Part shown: one piece after another, positions 34,227-45,932 of the stretch
Position numbering within the stretch: position 1 is the first letter of the stretch
Layout: each line of letters begins with the position of its first letter
NCBI GenBank assembly: GCA_007115705.1
Contig: QXEO01000817.1
Coordinates: 2,090,500 to 2,154,499 of the forward strand
From: Dactylis glomerata
Lineage: Eukaryota; Streptophyta; Magnoliopsida; Poales; Poaceae
Direction of reading: 5' to 3'
Length of the DNA stretch: 64,000 nt
Notes under the pieces: generated by a model
Seen by the model: only the letters and a program-made list of their open reading frames with translations
What the model was told of the DNA's origin: nothing
The model's database searches: none
Program-made: the position numbers and the translations under genes

Positions 34227-35351
34227 TGAAAGAGCATCTTCGGTGCAAAATGTATTTTTGGGTGTTTGTTGTCAATACTCAGGTATCTAACTGTTTGTCT
34301 CAGTCTAATCCTGTTTATAGGTGGAAATCTGAAGATTAGAAGTTGCTGGCGTTTCTGCGCCGGAGACTCCGGGTCTCCTGCCCGGAGACTTCGGTGTGCT
34401 CACGCCAGAGGCTTTGGTCAGGGACCGGAGACTCCGGCCCAAGCCTCCGGGGTCGTTTTTCGACGGGTGTCGCTCGCCCCAGATATGGGGGCGGAGACTT
34501 TACCCGGATTCTTCGGCTGGTGCTCGCCACTGGCCCGGAGACTCCGGCCCTGTCGACTTACCCCGGAGACTCCGGGCTCTGGACTCCAGAGTCTCCGGCC
34601 TAAAAGGACAGCAACGGCTAGTCCTTGTCTTGGACTATAAATAGTCTTCTTCCACCTCAAGACATGGCTGTGGCTCACACTCTCTCACCTCCATTATTTC
34701 AAAGCTTCAAAGCTCAAGATCTCTCTCCCTAGCCAATAGAACTCAAAGCCCTTTTGGGATTTGAGGGAGAAGACCTAGATCTACACTTCCACCAAGCCGA
34801 TTTGATTTCCCCCCTCTCTTTGTTGAGGGGCTTGTAACTTGAGTGTTCATCGGATTCCTAGCCGAAAGAAGCCGTCCTCCAAGCTTGACTTTGTGTGTAA
34901 GAGCTTGGTGGGCCTATTGGGAGCCTCCAATTGAGTTGTGGAGCTTGCCCCAATACTTTGTGTAAAGGTGTCGTGCCGCCTTCAAGGGCATCGCTTAGTG
35001 GAGCGTGGACTCGCCTTTGTGGCTTGTTCACCGGAGAATAGGGTGAGCCTTTGTGGCGTTGGTGGCCTTTGTGGCACCACACCTCTCCAACGTAGACGTA
35101 CTTCCCGTAACAAGGAAGGAACTACGGGAATACATCCTCGTGTCTTCGTGTCTCCATTGCGGTGACCTCTATCCTTTACTCGTACCTTTACTTATATTGT
35201 TATTGCTAGCTTGCTTGTCACTCTAGGTAAATTCACTTAGTATCATATCTAGAGAATTTACCTTCTTGTTTAGCCTTAACTTGAAAAGTATTAAAATTTT
35301 GGGTAGCTCCTATTCACCCCCCCCCCTCTAGTCGCTCATACGATCCTTTCA
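34227..35351 (+). repeat. element C 5' LTR (1125 bp)
   Basis: TGAAAGAGCATCTTCGG to CGATCCTTTCA. TATA box tataaatag at 34635-34643; motif cluster CCGGAGACTCCGG at 34358-34600 in U3. Sequence after the TATA box closely matches element B; sequence before it does not. Confidence 0.94.
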
Positions 35352-35353
35352 AT

Positions 35354-35365
35354 TGGTATCAGAGC
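35354..35365 (+). other. element C primer-binding site
   Basis: TGGTATCAGAGC, the standard plant Copia site complementary to initiator tRNA-Met, two bases after the LTR. Confidence 0.93.
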
Positions 35366-35409
35366 GTGGTCTCTTATTCGGGCTTAACCGCCTAAGAGTT
35401 TGAGCGACC

Positions 35410-38103
35410 ATGGATGGGGATAAGAGTAAAGAACCTCCTCCCGAAGACACTCCTCCATCTATCTCTTCCTCTTCAATCTCACGTGAGGAGCATTTGGCGT
35501 CCTTGGACACAATGCAAACCACTATGAGATTGGAGATGAAGGCTATGTTTGAGGAATATTTTGGAAGAAAACCTTCCGGGCCCACCGACCCAAACACCAC
35601 TCCTAGTGTGGAACTCTCCTTGGCTAAGGTGAAGCCACCTAACAATGGCTCCACCTCTGCCGAGAATAAAGGTGACCTTCCTAAGGAAAATGATGGTCCG
35701 GCAAAGGGTGCTAACATTCCACCCCCTAACACTTACTCACCTTTGCCGGTTCATTATCCTATGCCACACATTAATAACATGGGATCTCCTCCCAAGCTTG
35801 ATTCTCGCAATTTTATTAAATGGCAAGGACTAATGAAATCTCATATTTCTAGCTCTTCTACTCATTTGTGGAGGGTCATACAAAATGGTTTTGCTCCTCA
35901 TGATCCTCTCAACTTGACCGGAAGGGAAGAAGTTGATGAGCAACTCAACGCCACCGCCAAGCATCTCCTTCAACAAGCCGTACCGGATACTCATGCGGTA
36001 CACATCAACAACTTGAACACCGCCAAGGAAGTATGGGACTATCTCACTATGCTCTTCATTGGGAATGAAAGTATTCGGTCCTCCAAGTTTGATGAGCTCA
36101 AAAGTGAAGAAAGGGATTTCATTATGCGTGATAATGAGACTCCCGATGAGATGTACCAAAGGATCTTGGCTCTTGCAACGGCCTTGACCGGGTTTGGGTG
36201 CAAAGACAATGGTGATGACTATATCAAGCGTATGTTCATCACCTCCATCAACCCAAGAGAACCCATGCGATCCGAGATAATCCGTTCAAGACCGGATTTT
36301 GGGAGTATGACCTCAAATGAAGTTCTTTGCGAGTTCACCGCCTTGTCTATCTTGAAGAAGAACGCGGAAGAAACTAGAGCCAGTGTTCTTGCCGGACAAG
36401 GAGTTCACAATCTTGCTCTCAAGGCCAAGGTGGTGTCCAAACAAGGAGAAGGAGAAGAAGAAATATATGAAGAAGAGTGTTGGTCTCCGGAAGATCTCAA
36501 GTTTGCACTCCATGAACACTTGGCTCTCAATGCAAATGCCTTTTGGGATGCCAACAAGCACAAGACGAAGGGATCCAAGTTCAAATCCTTTCCAAGAAAA
36601 AGTGGTGACTCTAAAGTGAGGCATTGCTACAATTGTGGAGGAATCAAGCACTTCATCGCCGAATGTCCTTATGAGAACAAGGAGGACAATGAGGGCCGGC
36701 TCGTCCCCAAGCACCGGTCATCAAAGTTCTTCCCATCCAAGAAGCATGGGATCAAGGACAACAAGAAGAAAGGAGAAAGGGTATTGGTGGTTCATGAGGA
36801 GTATGACTCCGAGTCCGATGATGATGACTCCGTTGATGAAGAGAATGGAGAAGTGGCCGCCATTGCCATTGTCTCCACACCACCTACATCCCTCTTCAAC
36901 TCACAAAATAAGAACGCCATCATCACCACTCACAAGTGTCTTATGTCTAAGGCCTCGGAGGTAACCTCATCACCTACTCCTTCATCATCACATTCCAATG
37001 CTACCTCTATGGATGATGTGAGTAGTCTTAAAATTAAGAAAGAACTAGTTTCTTGTGATGATTTTCTTGCTAACATGAAGGGGCCAACCAAGATATACGT
37101 TGAGACACTAATGTGTGAACTTGGTGATGCCCATGACACTATCAAGGAGAAGGAGGAGTTGGAAAGATTAGCCGCCGATGATATTGGCTCTCTATCAATT
37201 GAGCTCGAAGAAGAGCAAAACTTGAGAGTCTCTTTAGAGGAGAAATTGTTGGGACTAGAAGAGTCTCATAATCTAATCTTGTCAAAACTCACTAAATAAC
37301 GTGACCATGCTCTTGCTATGGTCAAGTTGCTTAAAAAGGAGAAAGTTGAATTTGACGTTGGTCATAATGATCTTCGTGAGAAGTTTGAGAAGCTTGAAGA
37401 AGCTCACAAGGCTTTGGAGGGCAAATTCTCTCATCTCATCAAGATCCGTGAACAACTTCAAATTCAACTAACTATTGAACAATCTAAAGTCCCACCAATG
37501 CAAGTTATTGAAGTTCCTTGTTCTTCTAACTCTATTTGTGATCATAGTGATATCATTAAGGAGAACAATAGGTTGAAGGCCGATCTTGCTAAGGGCCTTG
37601 CTACTTGCATTCAAGGAGAGAAGAATCTCAATGATCTCTTGAACAATCAAAGATTGTTCAAGGGAAAGGAGGGCCTCGGTTTTGTTGCCGAGTCCTCAAA
37701 GAAAGGGGATCTTTGTTTGGTGGCCGAGTCCTCAAAGAAGAAGAAGAACAAGAAGAACAAGAAGAAGACAAAGCCTGCTGCTGCTCCTACTCCTCATGTC
37801 CCCTTTGATATTTGTTACACCGAGGAGGAGTGGGAGGAGTTGAATGGAAAGAAGAAAATCGAGGAGACCGGAGTCTCCGGGTCAAGGGCTCCGGAGTCTC
37901 CGGTTAGTTCGTCTACCCCGGAGTCTCCGCCCCCAAAGACCGGAGTCTCCGGCCCTTCTCATAATAATTTTGCAGGAAAATATAACCCTCATTATGTTCT
38001 TCTTAGATACTATTATGGTGATGTCTATGCTAAATATGTTGGTCCCTATAATGGTTTCATTGAATATGCTATTTGGGTACCTAAGATTCTTGTGACTAAC
38101 TAA
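35410..38103 (+). pseudogene. gag: element C gag (two nonsense codons)
   Basis: The frame opens at ATG 35410. Contains a Copia gag core (WQGLMKSHISSSSTHLWRVI, LDELKSEERDF-type region, DETPDEMYQRILALATAL), a CCHC zinc knuckle CYNCGGIKHFIAEC (about 36623-36664) and long coiled-coil-like segments after it. TAA at 37297-37299 interrupts the frame where element B has GAA; the same frame goes on to a second TAA at 38101-38103, where B has AAA. The part before the C-terminal end holds a GVSG/PESP linker encoded by CCGGAGTCTCCGG motifs (37866-37953). Confidence 0.9.
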
Positions 38104-38155
38104 AGAGGACCCATTCAAAGATGGGGACCTAAAACCAAGAATTAATCTCTTGTAG

Positions 38156-41100
38156 GACATTGCTTCCGGAGGAGTAAAATGGATTATTGATAGTGGTGCC
38201 ACAAGCCACATGACCGTAAGCAAAAATATTCTGGAAGATCTAAAGCCCAATACTTCAAATGTCACGGTCTCATATGGTGATAATTCATCCTCTCAGGTAC
38301 TTGGTTTCGGTAAGGTGGTGATCACTCCGGACGTGTCCTTAGTGAATGTCATGCTTGTCGAAACCATTGGCTATAATCTACTTTCCGTTCATCAACTTGC
38401 TACTATGGGCTATGCCACATATTTTGATGTTGATATTGTGGTCGTCATGTGGAGTAAGTCTCTCAAGGTTGCCTTTGTTGGGTATGTCGAAAATGGCTTG
38501 TATGTGGTGGACTTTTCAGAGAAACCCACTACGGCCGCGATATGCCTAATTGCTAAGGCCGACGTGGGATGGCTTTGGCATCGCCGGCTAGCCCACGTCA
38601 ATATGAGAGCTTTGCAAAATCTCTACACCGGCGGCCACATACTCGGACTAAAGGATGTTTCTTTTGCCAAAGATCGTGTTTGTAGGGCATGTATTGAAGG
38701 AAAGATGCATGAAACAAGTCATCCAAGCAAGACTATTATCTCTTCCAAGAGGTGCTTGGAGCTCCTTCATATGGATCTCTTTGGACCTCCCACTTATGCA
38801 AGTCTTGGTGGCAAGAAATATTGCTTGGTAATTGTCGATGACTATTCAAGATACACTTGGGTTTATTTCTTTGAGTTCAAGAGTGAGACCCAACAAACCG
38901 TCAAAGACTTTGCCACCGAAGTTGAGCGTCAATTCAATACCACCATATTGACTATAAGAAGTGACAATGGCACCGAGTTCAAGAACTACTCCCTAAATGA
39001 GTTTCTTAGTGATGCGGGTATCAAACATCAATATTCCGCTGCATATACCCCGCAACAAAATGGAGTTGCCGAGAGGAAGAATCGGACTCTTATGGATGCG
39101 GCAAGAACGATATTGGCGGAGTTCAAGTCTCCATACAACTTTTGGGCCGAAGCTATCAATACCGCATGCCATGCCACCAACCGGCTTTATCTCCGCAAGA
39201 ACTTGAACAAGACTCCATATGAAATTCTTACCGGGCAAAAGCCCAACATCAAGTACTTCCGGGTATTTGGTTGTAAGTGTTTCTATCTCAAGAAAGGTGT
39301 TCGTTTGTCAAAATTTGATTCTAAAGCTTTAGAGGGTATCTTTGTTGGTTACTCCACGGACTCACATTCCTATAGGATCTATAGCAAGTCCACCGGGCAT
39401 GTTATAGAGACTTGTAATGTGAGGTTCGATGAGGATAATGGTTCTTTTGTAGGACAAAGTTGTGTTCGTGATGTAGGTGACGAAATTCCTCCCCAAGCCA
39501 TAAGAAGAATGTGTGTCGGATTCTTCCGGCCCATTGAGGGACACCTTTTGGCCGAAGGAGAAGGACAATGCTCTACACATGTGGAGCCTTCACCTGCTGA
39601 ACACACACAGGACATTGACCAAAGACAAGCTGCACACCCTCAACCTCAAGATCATCCCACCGAGCAATCTTGCCCGGAGTCTCCGGGTATGGATATCGGA
39701 GTCTCCGGGGGTGATCAAGCCTTTGATGAAGATCCTTCGGAATTACGTGGCTATGGGCCACTTGATGATCAAGGCAATCCACTTGATGGTCATGGCGAGG
39801 ACCAGAACAGTGATCATGAGGATGATCAAGTAGTCTCTCAAGAATCTCCTCTTGAGGCTCACTCTCGCCGTGAGAAGAAGCTTGAGTCCATTCTTCGACG
39901 AAGAAGCATATCCTTGGAAAATGTGGTTGGGAGTGTTCGTAAAGGTGTCTCCACTAGGAGGCAACTTTCTAACTTTTGCTCTCATCATGCTTTTGTCTCT
40001 TGTGTAGAACCCAAGAAAGTTTATGAGGCGCTTGAGGATCCGGATTGGCTTGATGCCATGCATGAGGAACTCAACAACTTCAAGCGCAATAATGTTTGGA
40101 CTCTAGTAGAAAGGCCTAAAGATTGCCGTAATGTCATTGGGACCAAGTGGATATTCAAAAACAAGCAAGATGCAAATGGCATTGTCATTCGTAACAAGGC
40201 AAGATTGGTGGCTCAAGGTTTCTCCCAAGTTGAGGGTATTGATTTTGGTGAAACTTTCGCTCCCGTTACCCGTCTTGAATCCATTCGCATCTTACTTGCA
40301 TATGCATCTCATCATAACTTTAAACTTCAACAAATGGATGTTAAAAGTGCATTTCTTAATGGTCCCTTAAATGAATTGGTCTTTGTGAAGCAACCCCCGG
40401 GCTTCGAAAACCCTAAGTTTCCTAACCACGTTTACAAACTTGATAAGGCGCTCTATGGCCTCAAACAAGCCCCACGTGCGTGGTACGAGCACCTTAAAGA
40501 ATTATTGGTTGATCGTGGTTTTGAAATTGGGGTGATTGATCCCACTCTTTTTACTAAGAAGGTCAATGGGGAGCTTTTCATTTGCCAATTATATGTTGAT
40601 GATATTATATTTGGTTCTACTAACAAAGCTTTCAATAATGAGTTTGCCAAGCTCATGACCGACAAGTTTGAGATGTCTATGATGGGGGAGCTAGAATTCT
40701 TCCTTGGATTTGAAGTCAAACAATTGAAGGGAGGGACTTTTGTGAACCAAGCCAAATATACTCAAGACATGCTCAAGAGGTTCGAGATGATTGGAGTCAA
40801 AGGTGCAAAGACTCCCATGCCAACAAAGGTTAATCTTGATCTCGATCCTAATGGTAAAGAAGTGGATCAAAAACTTTATAGATCTATGATTGGTTCCTTG
40901 CTTTACCTTTGTGCATCTAGACCGGACATTATGTTAAGTGTGGGAGTTTGTGCACGTTTTCAAGCCGCACCAAAAGAAAGCCACTTAGTGGCGGTCAAAC
41001 GAATCTTTCGATATTTAGTGAATACCCCTAACTTTGGTCTTTGGTATCCAAAAGGAGCAAGTTTTGATCTTGTAGGTTACTCGGATTCGGATTGGGCGGG

Positions 41101-41545
41101 AGACAAAGTGGAACGGAAATCAACCTCTGGAGTTTGCCAATTTCTTGGTAGGTCTTTGGTGTGTTGGTCATCTAAGAAACAAAATTGTGTGTCTCTCTCT
41201 ACCACCGAAGCCAAATATGTAGCCGCGGCTAGTTGTTGTGCACAACTCTTATGGATGAGGCAAACTTTGAAGGATTATGGTGTCATTTTTGACAAAGTGC
41301 CTCTTTTATGTGATAATGAAAGTGCAATCAAGATCGCTCACAACCCGGTGCAACACAACAAGATGAAGCATATTGAGATTCATCATCATTTCATTCGGGA
41401 TCATGTCAACCGTGGAGATATTGATTTATCTTATGTTGGCACTAATGAGCAACTTGCCGATATATTCACAAAGCCTCTTGATGAAGCAAGATTCCGGGAA
41501 TTGAGGCATGAACTAAATATCATTGATTCAAGCAATGTGGCTTGA
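38156..41545 (+). CDS. pol: element C pol: protease, integrase, RT, RNase H
   Basis: Open for 1129 codons from GAC at 38156, right after a TAG at 38153-38155; the first ATG is 38210. Domains in Copia order: protease active site DSGATSHMT (upstream of that ATG, so the ATG start would lose it), integrase H-H-C-C (WLWHRRLAHVNMRAL, VCRACIEGK) and DDE core (HMDLFGPP, TIRSDNGTEF, QQNGVAERKNRT), RT (LQQMDVKSAFLNGP, YVDD at about 40593-40604), RNase H (YSDSDWAGD, LLCDNESAIKIAHN). In RNase H, TTEAKYVAA replaces the usual TTEAEYVAA: codon 41213-41215 is AAA, where B has GAA, removing the presumed catalytic Glu. The frame differs from gag. Stop TGA at 41543-41545. Confidence 0.92.
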   Translation, partial: DIASGGVKWIIDSGATSHMTVSKNILEDLKPNTSNVTVSYGDNSSSQVLGFGKVVITPDVSLVNVMLVETIGYNLLSVHQLATMGYATYFDVDIVVVMWSKSLKVAFVGYVENGLYVVDFSEKPTTAAICLIAKADVGWLWHRRLAHVNMRALQNLYTGGHILGLKDVSFAKDRVCRACIEGKMHETSHPSKTIISSKRCLELLHMDLFGPPTYASLGGKKYCLVIVDDYSRYTWVYFFEFKSETQQTVKDFATEVERQFNTTILTIRSDNGTEFKNYSLNEFLSDAGIKHQYSAAYTPQQNGVAERKNRTLMDAARTILAEFKSPYNFWAEAINTACHATNRLYLRKNLNKTPYEILTGQKPNIKYFRVFGCKCFYLKKGVRLSKFDSKALEGIFVGYSTDSHSYRIYSKSTGHVIETCNVRFDEDNGSFVGQSCVRDVGDEIPPQAIRRMCVGFFRPIEGHLLAEGEGQCSTHVEPSPAEHTQDIDQRQAAHPQPQDHPTEQSCPESPGMDIGVSGGDQAFDEDPSELRGYGPLDDQGNPLDGHGEDQNSDHEDDQVVSQESPLEAHSRREKKLESILRRRSISLENVVGSVRKGVSTRRQLSNFCSHHAFVSCVEPKKVYEALEDPDWLDAMHEELNNFKRNNVWTLVERPKDCRNVIGTKWIFKNKQDANGIVIRNKARLVAQGFSQVEGIDFGETFAPVTRLESIRILLAYASHHNFKLQQMDVKSAFLNGPLNELVFVKQPPGFENPKFPNHVYKLDKALYGLKQAPRAWYEHLKELLVDRGFEIGVIDPTLFTKKVNGELFICQLYVDDIIFGSTNKAFNNEFAKLMTDKFEMSMMGELEFFLGFEVKQLKGGTFVNQAKYTQDMLKRFEMIGVKGAKTPMPTKVNLDLDPNGKEVDQKLYRSMIGSLLYLCASRPDIMLSVGVCARFQAAPKESHLVAVKRIFRYLVNTPNFGLWYPKGASFDLVGYSDSDWAGDKVERKSTSGVCQFLGRSLVCWSSKKQNCVSLSTTEAKYVAAASCCAQLLWMRQTLKDYGVIFDKVPLLCDNESAIKIAHNPVQHNKMKHIEIHHHFIRDHVNRGDIDLSYVGTNEQLADIFTKPLDEARFRELRHELNIIDSSNVA

Positions 41546-42322
41546 GCTAGGTGTATTTACTCCCATACTCTAACTTGTGTGTTGTTCTAGATGTGGGCAT
41601 GGAAATAGGGGGAATGCGGTCCTAACTAATTGGACTATCCCTCCCCCCATTATGCCGATAGTAAGCATATGGTTCTATCTTGTCATTTGTGACAACCTTG
41701 AGCTTAATTGATGAGTTTTGGTTTTGGGCCCAAGATATATCTTCGCGGTGCCATACCTGTATACTCAAACAAGGTGGCTTCGGCCACCAACCTCCTAAGT
41801 GGAGGTTTGTTCCCATTTGCGCCTTATTTGCATTTTATGTGCCTCTCAATGGGAATGTGTTCATGTTTGGCCTTAATTGAGTTTTATTTGCATTTTTGCA
41901 AACTTGAACACTAAGTACCACTCAGTGATCTCTTTCTGACCCAAGCCTATCTCTTTCATCTGAAACCACTTCATCTTTCGAAGAAACATGCTCAAATTCA
42001 TAGCTGTGTGATCTGGTCGAGGCAGGCCGGAGACTCCGGGTTTTGCACCCCGGAGACTCCGGTGTCTGGTGGTCGGAGACTCTGGGTGTCCAACCCCGGA
42101 GACTCCGGCCCAAGCGGTTTCTCCCTGGATCAAAGAGGGTCGGGGTGAGGGAAACCCCAACGGTTCCCTCATTCACCCCCTTCCCTCAAACTTCCCAGGG
42201 GCGCCGCCGCCTCCACCAAGTCGCCGCCGGGCGCCTCCCCGGCCCCGGATCCGCCGCTTGCCGCCGGCCATTCTCCTCCTCAAGCTCCTGGAGACCTTCT
42301 TCTCCGGATAGCTTGTCATTCC

Positions 42323-44350
42323 ATGGAGCCCTCTGGTAAATCTCCTCCTCTTCCCATCTAGCTTTCCTAGATTTAAGGGATTGGAAGTTTTTGCTAGATT
42401 CTGCTCATGGGATGCTTGTAGTTCGGCAATTTGGGTCTCTAGCAACCTGTGGAACCAATCTAGTGCAATATCTTGAGCTACACCATGCCTCCTCTGCCTG
42501 CCCTCGAGTTGCCCGGAGTCTCCGGGGTCCAAACCCCGGATACTTTGGAGTCTCCGCCCTTTAGTGGCCGGAGACTCCGGGGTCAGGCACCGGAGACTCC
42601 GGTGTAGATCCTTTGTTTTCGTTTTGGCTCCACAAGCTGCTAGTTCCTTCACTCTGAGCATGTTTTTGACTTTTCCCTTGCTACTTCGTGCCATTTCCCT
42701 CGCAGGTAGTAGTGCAGGTGGTCGTCGCAAGCGTATCCCGAGGAAGCACACCTTTGACTATGACCCGGCAAAGGATTGCTATGTGGAAAGACAGAGTGCT
42801 GCAGAAGTTGCTAGGGATGCTCTGAGAGAAAAAAAACTCGTCTAGCTCAGCTGGCTAAGGAAGAAAGGGCCAAAAAGGCCAAGTTTGATAACTTGCCAAC
42901 TCTCAAGGGCATGTCTCTTCCAGAGTTTGCAGATATGAGGAAGAGGAAGATGTATGACTTGCCGAGGAACACCAATGATCATTGTTTTCACAGAAGGGAG
43001 CAAGAACTGATTTGCACCGAGCTCTATGCCAACCTCACCCACAAGGTTTGCCCTTAGAAGGTGGTTGATTTTGAGCATCTTCACAAGAGTGACTACTTCA
43101 AGGAAGCCCTGTGGATCACCGAAAAGCTTGGTCTCCACCCGCTCATGCAAATCAAGCAAGACTACAACGTTCTCCTTGTGCACCAATTCTTTGCAACACT
43201 AGTGTTTGGAGATGGAGAAGAGCTTCCCATGACATGGATGACCGGTGATCTTGTGGTCCAATCCAACTTCATTGAGTTTGCCGAAGAACTTGGATACCCA
43301 TTCAGGGGGAACCATGCGCCAAGTGGTGCAAGGATGCATCTCTCCGGAGTTGCCTACAACAAGACGGCGCTTGCTCCTCTCTATGGTAAGCTCACAAAAG
43401 ATGCCGCTGATCAAGGCAAGAAGATTGTCGTTGGGGAGGCCTATGGTTTGAGGACTAGATACAACATTCTTCTCCGCTTGTTCCGTGAGAACATTGCCCC
43501 AAGTGCGGGTAATTTGGATGCTCTTCGTGGTGGCTTGGTCAACCTACTTGCCTACTCTCATGAGGTTTTCTGCAAAGGAGAAGAAGCTCAAGTCCAACCC
43601 ATTGACGTCATGGACTTCATTCACCGGAAAATGTATGAGTGTATTCTTTCCAAGAAAGCCCCGGTCTATGCTCCGTATGTTATGAAGCTTATCAAGAGGA
43701 AGTCTCCCAACTACACTCTTTGTGTTGACGTCTCCAAGTTGGTTGAGCATAAAACTGTGAAGCCTCAAAAGAAACCGGCACCGGGTGTGACCAATGAACC
43801 CTTTGCCTCCGCTAGTGAAGATGAAGAAGATGAAGACATGGAAGGTGCTGAGGACGATGTGGATGAGGTAGGAGAAGAGGGTGAGGAAGAGATTGAAGTG
43901 ACTCGGACTGCTCCTCCTTCTCCTCCAAAGAGGAGGAGCAAGAATGCTAGCAACCAGCCTTTTCCCTCTCGCAACAAAGAAGAAGTCAACAAGGAGATCA
44001 AGAAGCTGTCTTGGTTCAAGAGGACCATGCTTTGCATGGGAGTGGATATTCGCAAAGAGCAGCACAACATCTACATTCAGAACAAGCATATCACTCACAA
44101 CCAAGGTTTGATGGTTGAACACCTTCGTGCTATCCGCAAGCTTCCTCCTCCAGAGCATCCCCCTTCAGACTCAGAGGATACTCTCAGCTATGGTGCTTGG
44201 AACAAAGAGATGGGCAGCTCACTCCAATGGGGAGATTTCGATGAAGTGTCCAAGCCCAACTATCCGTCTTCCTCCAGTCGTGGCAAGGGTCCTATGGGTG
44301 ATGATGAAGATCCTTCCTATGAAGGCAATGACGAGGACGACGACGAGTGA
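42323..44350 (+). pseudogene. element C third gene, two exons, broken
   Basis: Exon 1 42323-42335 (ATGGAGCCCTCTG), intron 42336-42705 (GT-AG, 370 nt, phase 1), exon 2 from 42706. The exon 2 frame is shifted at an A-run around 42829-42837, and a TAG at 43055-43057 follows; from 43058 to the stop at 44348-44350 it is open. Homologous to the intact third gene of element B (AHQFF/VHQFFATLVFGDGEE, YSHEVFCKGEEAQVQPIDVM) but only moderately similar, about half identical by eye. The tail is acidic (DEEDEDMEGAEDDVDEVGEE). Function unknown, as for B. Confidence 0.8.
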
Positions 44351-44787
44351 CTTGTTGGGACGTGTAGCATCGCTCGTTTCCCCTTTTTGGTGTCTCGATG
44401 CCAAAGGGGGAGAAGAGTTCTATTAGCATGATTATCGGGGATTTGCAAGGGTCGGGCACAAGCATTTCTTTTGTTGAGCTTTCGTTTGCCTATGCTTGTG
44501 CTCTCTTCTAGTACTTAGTTCTTTAAAATTTGAACTTCGTTGTGGTACCTATCTTAATATTGTGTGAGACTTGTGGTGTGCTTTAATGTAATAGTCATGC
44601 TCTATTACTTCATATTGTTATCTATGTAGCATGCACATGTTTGTGGTTCATTATTGCAGGGGGAGCTTTGTGTCTAGTATGTGTGCATTTGAATCAAGCC
44701 TTTGCTGCAGGTTGCACACATCTAGGGGGAGCTCACCCTATATTATATTGATCTTTTTTCTTGAACCTTTGTATTGTCATCAAACAC

Positions 44788-44802
44788 CAAAAAGGGGGAG
44801 AT
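44788..44802 (+). other. element C polypurine tract
   Basis: caaaaagggggagat directly before the 3' LTR. Confidence 0.85.
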
Positions 44803-45927
44803 TGAAAGAGCATCTTCGGTGCAAAATGTATTTTTGGGTGTTTGTTGTCAATACTCAGGTATCTAACTGTTTGTCTCAGTCTAATCCTGTTTATAGGTGG
44901 AAATCTGAAGATTAGAAGTTGCTGGCGTTTCTGCGCCGGAGACTCTGGGTCTCCTGCCCGGAGACTCCGGTGTGCTCACGCCGGAGGCTTTGGTCAGGGA
45001 CCGGAGACTCCGGCCCAAGCCTCCGGGGTCGTTTTTCGACGGGTGTCGCTCGCCCCAGATATGGGGGCGGAGACTTTACCCGGATTCTTCGGCTGGTGCT
45101 CGCCACTGGCCCGGAGACTCCGGCCCTGTCGACTTACCCCGGAGACTCCGGGCTCTGGACTCCAGAGTCTCCGGCCTAAAAGGACAGCAACGGCTAGTCC
45201 TTGTCTTGGACTATAAATAGTCTTCTTCCACCTCAAGACATGGCTGCGGCTCACACTCTCTCACCTCCATTATTTCAAAGCTTCAAAGCTCAAGATCTCT
45301 CTCCCTAGCCAATAGAACTCAAAGCCCTTTTGGGATTTGAGGGAGAAGACCTAGATCTACACTTCCACCAAGCCGATTTGATTTCCCCCTCTCTTTGTTG
45401 AGGGGCTTGTAACTTGAGTGTTCATCGGATTCCTAGCCGAAAGAAGCCGTCCTCCAAGCTTGACTTTGTGTGTAAGAGCTTGGTGGGCCTATTGGGAGCC
45501 TCCAATTGAGTTGTGGAGCTTGCCCCAATACTTTGTGTAAAGGTGTCGTGCCGCCTTCAAGGGCATCGCTTAGTGGAGCGTGGACTCGCCTTTGTGGCTT
45601 GTTCACCGGAGAATAGGGTGAGCCTTTGTGGCGTTGGTGGCCTTTGTGGCACCACACCTCTCCAACGTAGACGTACTTCCCGTAACAAGGAAGGAACTAC
45701 GGGAATACATCCTCATGTCTTCATGTCTCCATTGCGGTGACCTCTATCCTTTACTCGTACCTTTACTTATATTGTTATTGCTAGCTTGCTTGTCACTCTA
45801 GGTAAATTCACTTAGTATCACATCTAGAGAATTTACCTTCTTGTTTAGCCTTAACTTGAAAAGTATTAAAAATTTGGGTAGCTCCTATTCACCCCCCCCC
45901 CCTCTAGTCGCTCATACGATCCTTTCA
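44803..45927 (+). repeat. element C 3' LTR (1125 bp)
   Basis: Same length and ends as the 5' LTR; the C-run before tctagtcgctc is 11 long against 10 in the 5' LTR. Confidence 0.94.
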
Positions 45928-45932
45928 ACGAT
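45928..45932. repeat. target-site duplication acgat of element C, right copy
   Basis: Exact copy of 34222-34226; element B pol frame resumes here on the minus strand. Confidence 0.95.

Larger units (their letters stand above)
34227..45927 (+). mobile_element. C: Copia retrotransposon, SIRE/Maximus type, nested in B
   Basis: 11,701 bp, with two 1125-bp LTRs, TSD acgat, PBS TGGTATCAGAGC at 35354-35365 and PPT aaaaagggggagat before 44803. Order: gag 35410-38103, pol 38156-41545, third gene 42323-44350. LTRs differ at about 8 sites plus two 1-nt indels by eye, so it is the youngest insertion seen here. Gag has two nonsense codons, the third gene has a frameshift and a stop, and RNase H has lost a catalytic residue: probably not autonomous despite its youth. 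Confidence 0.95.

Noticed and set aside
34358..34600. CRISPR-like array of a repeated 13-mer
   Set aside because: Spacing is irregular, repeats are short and near-palindromic, and they lie inside eukaryotic LTRs and coding sequence.
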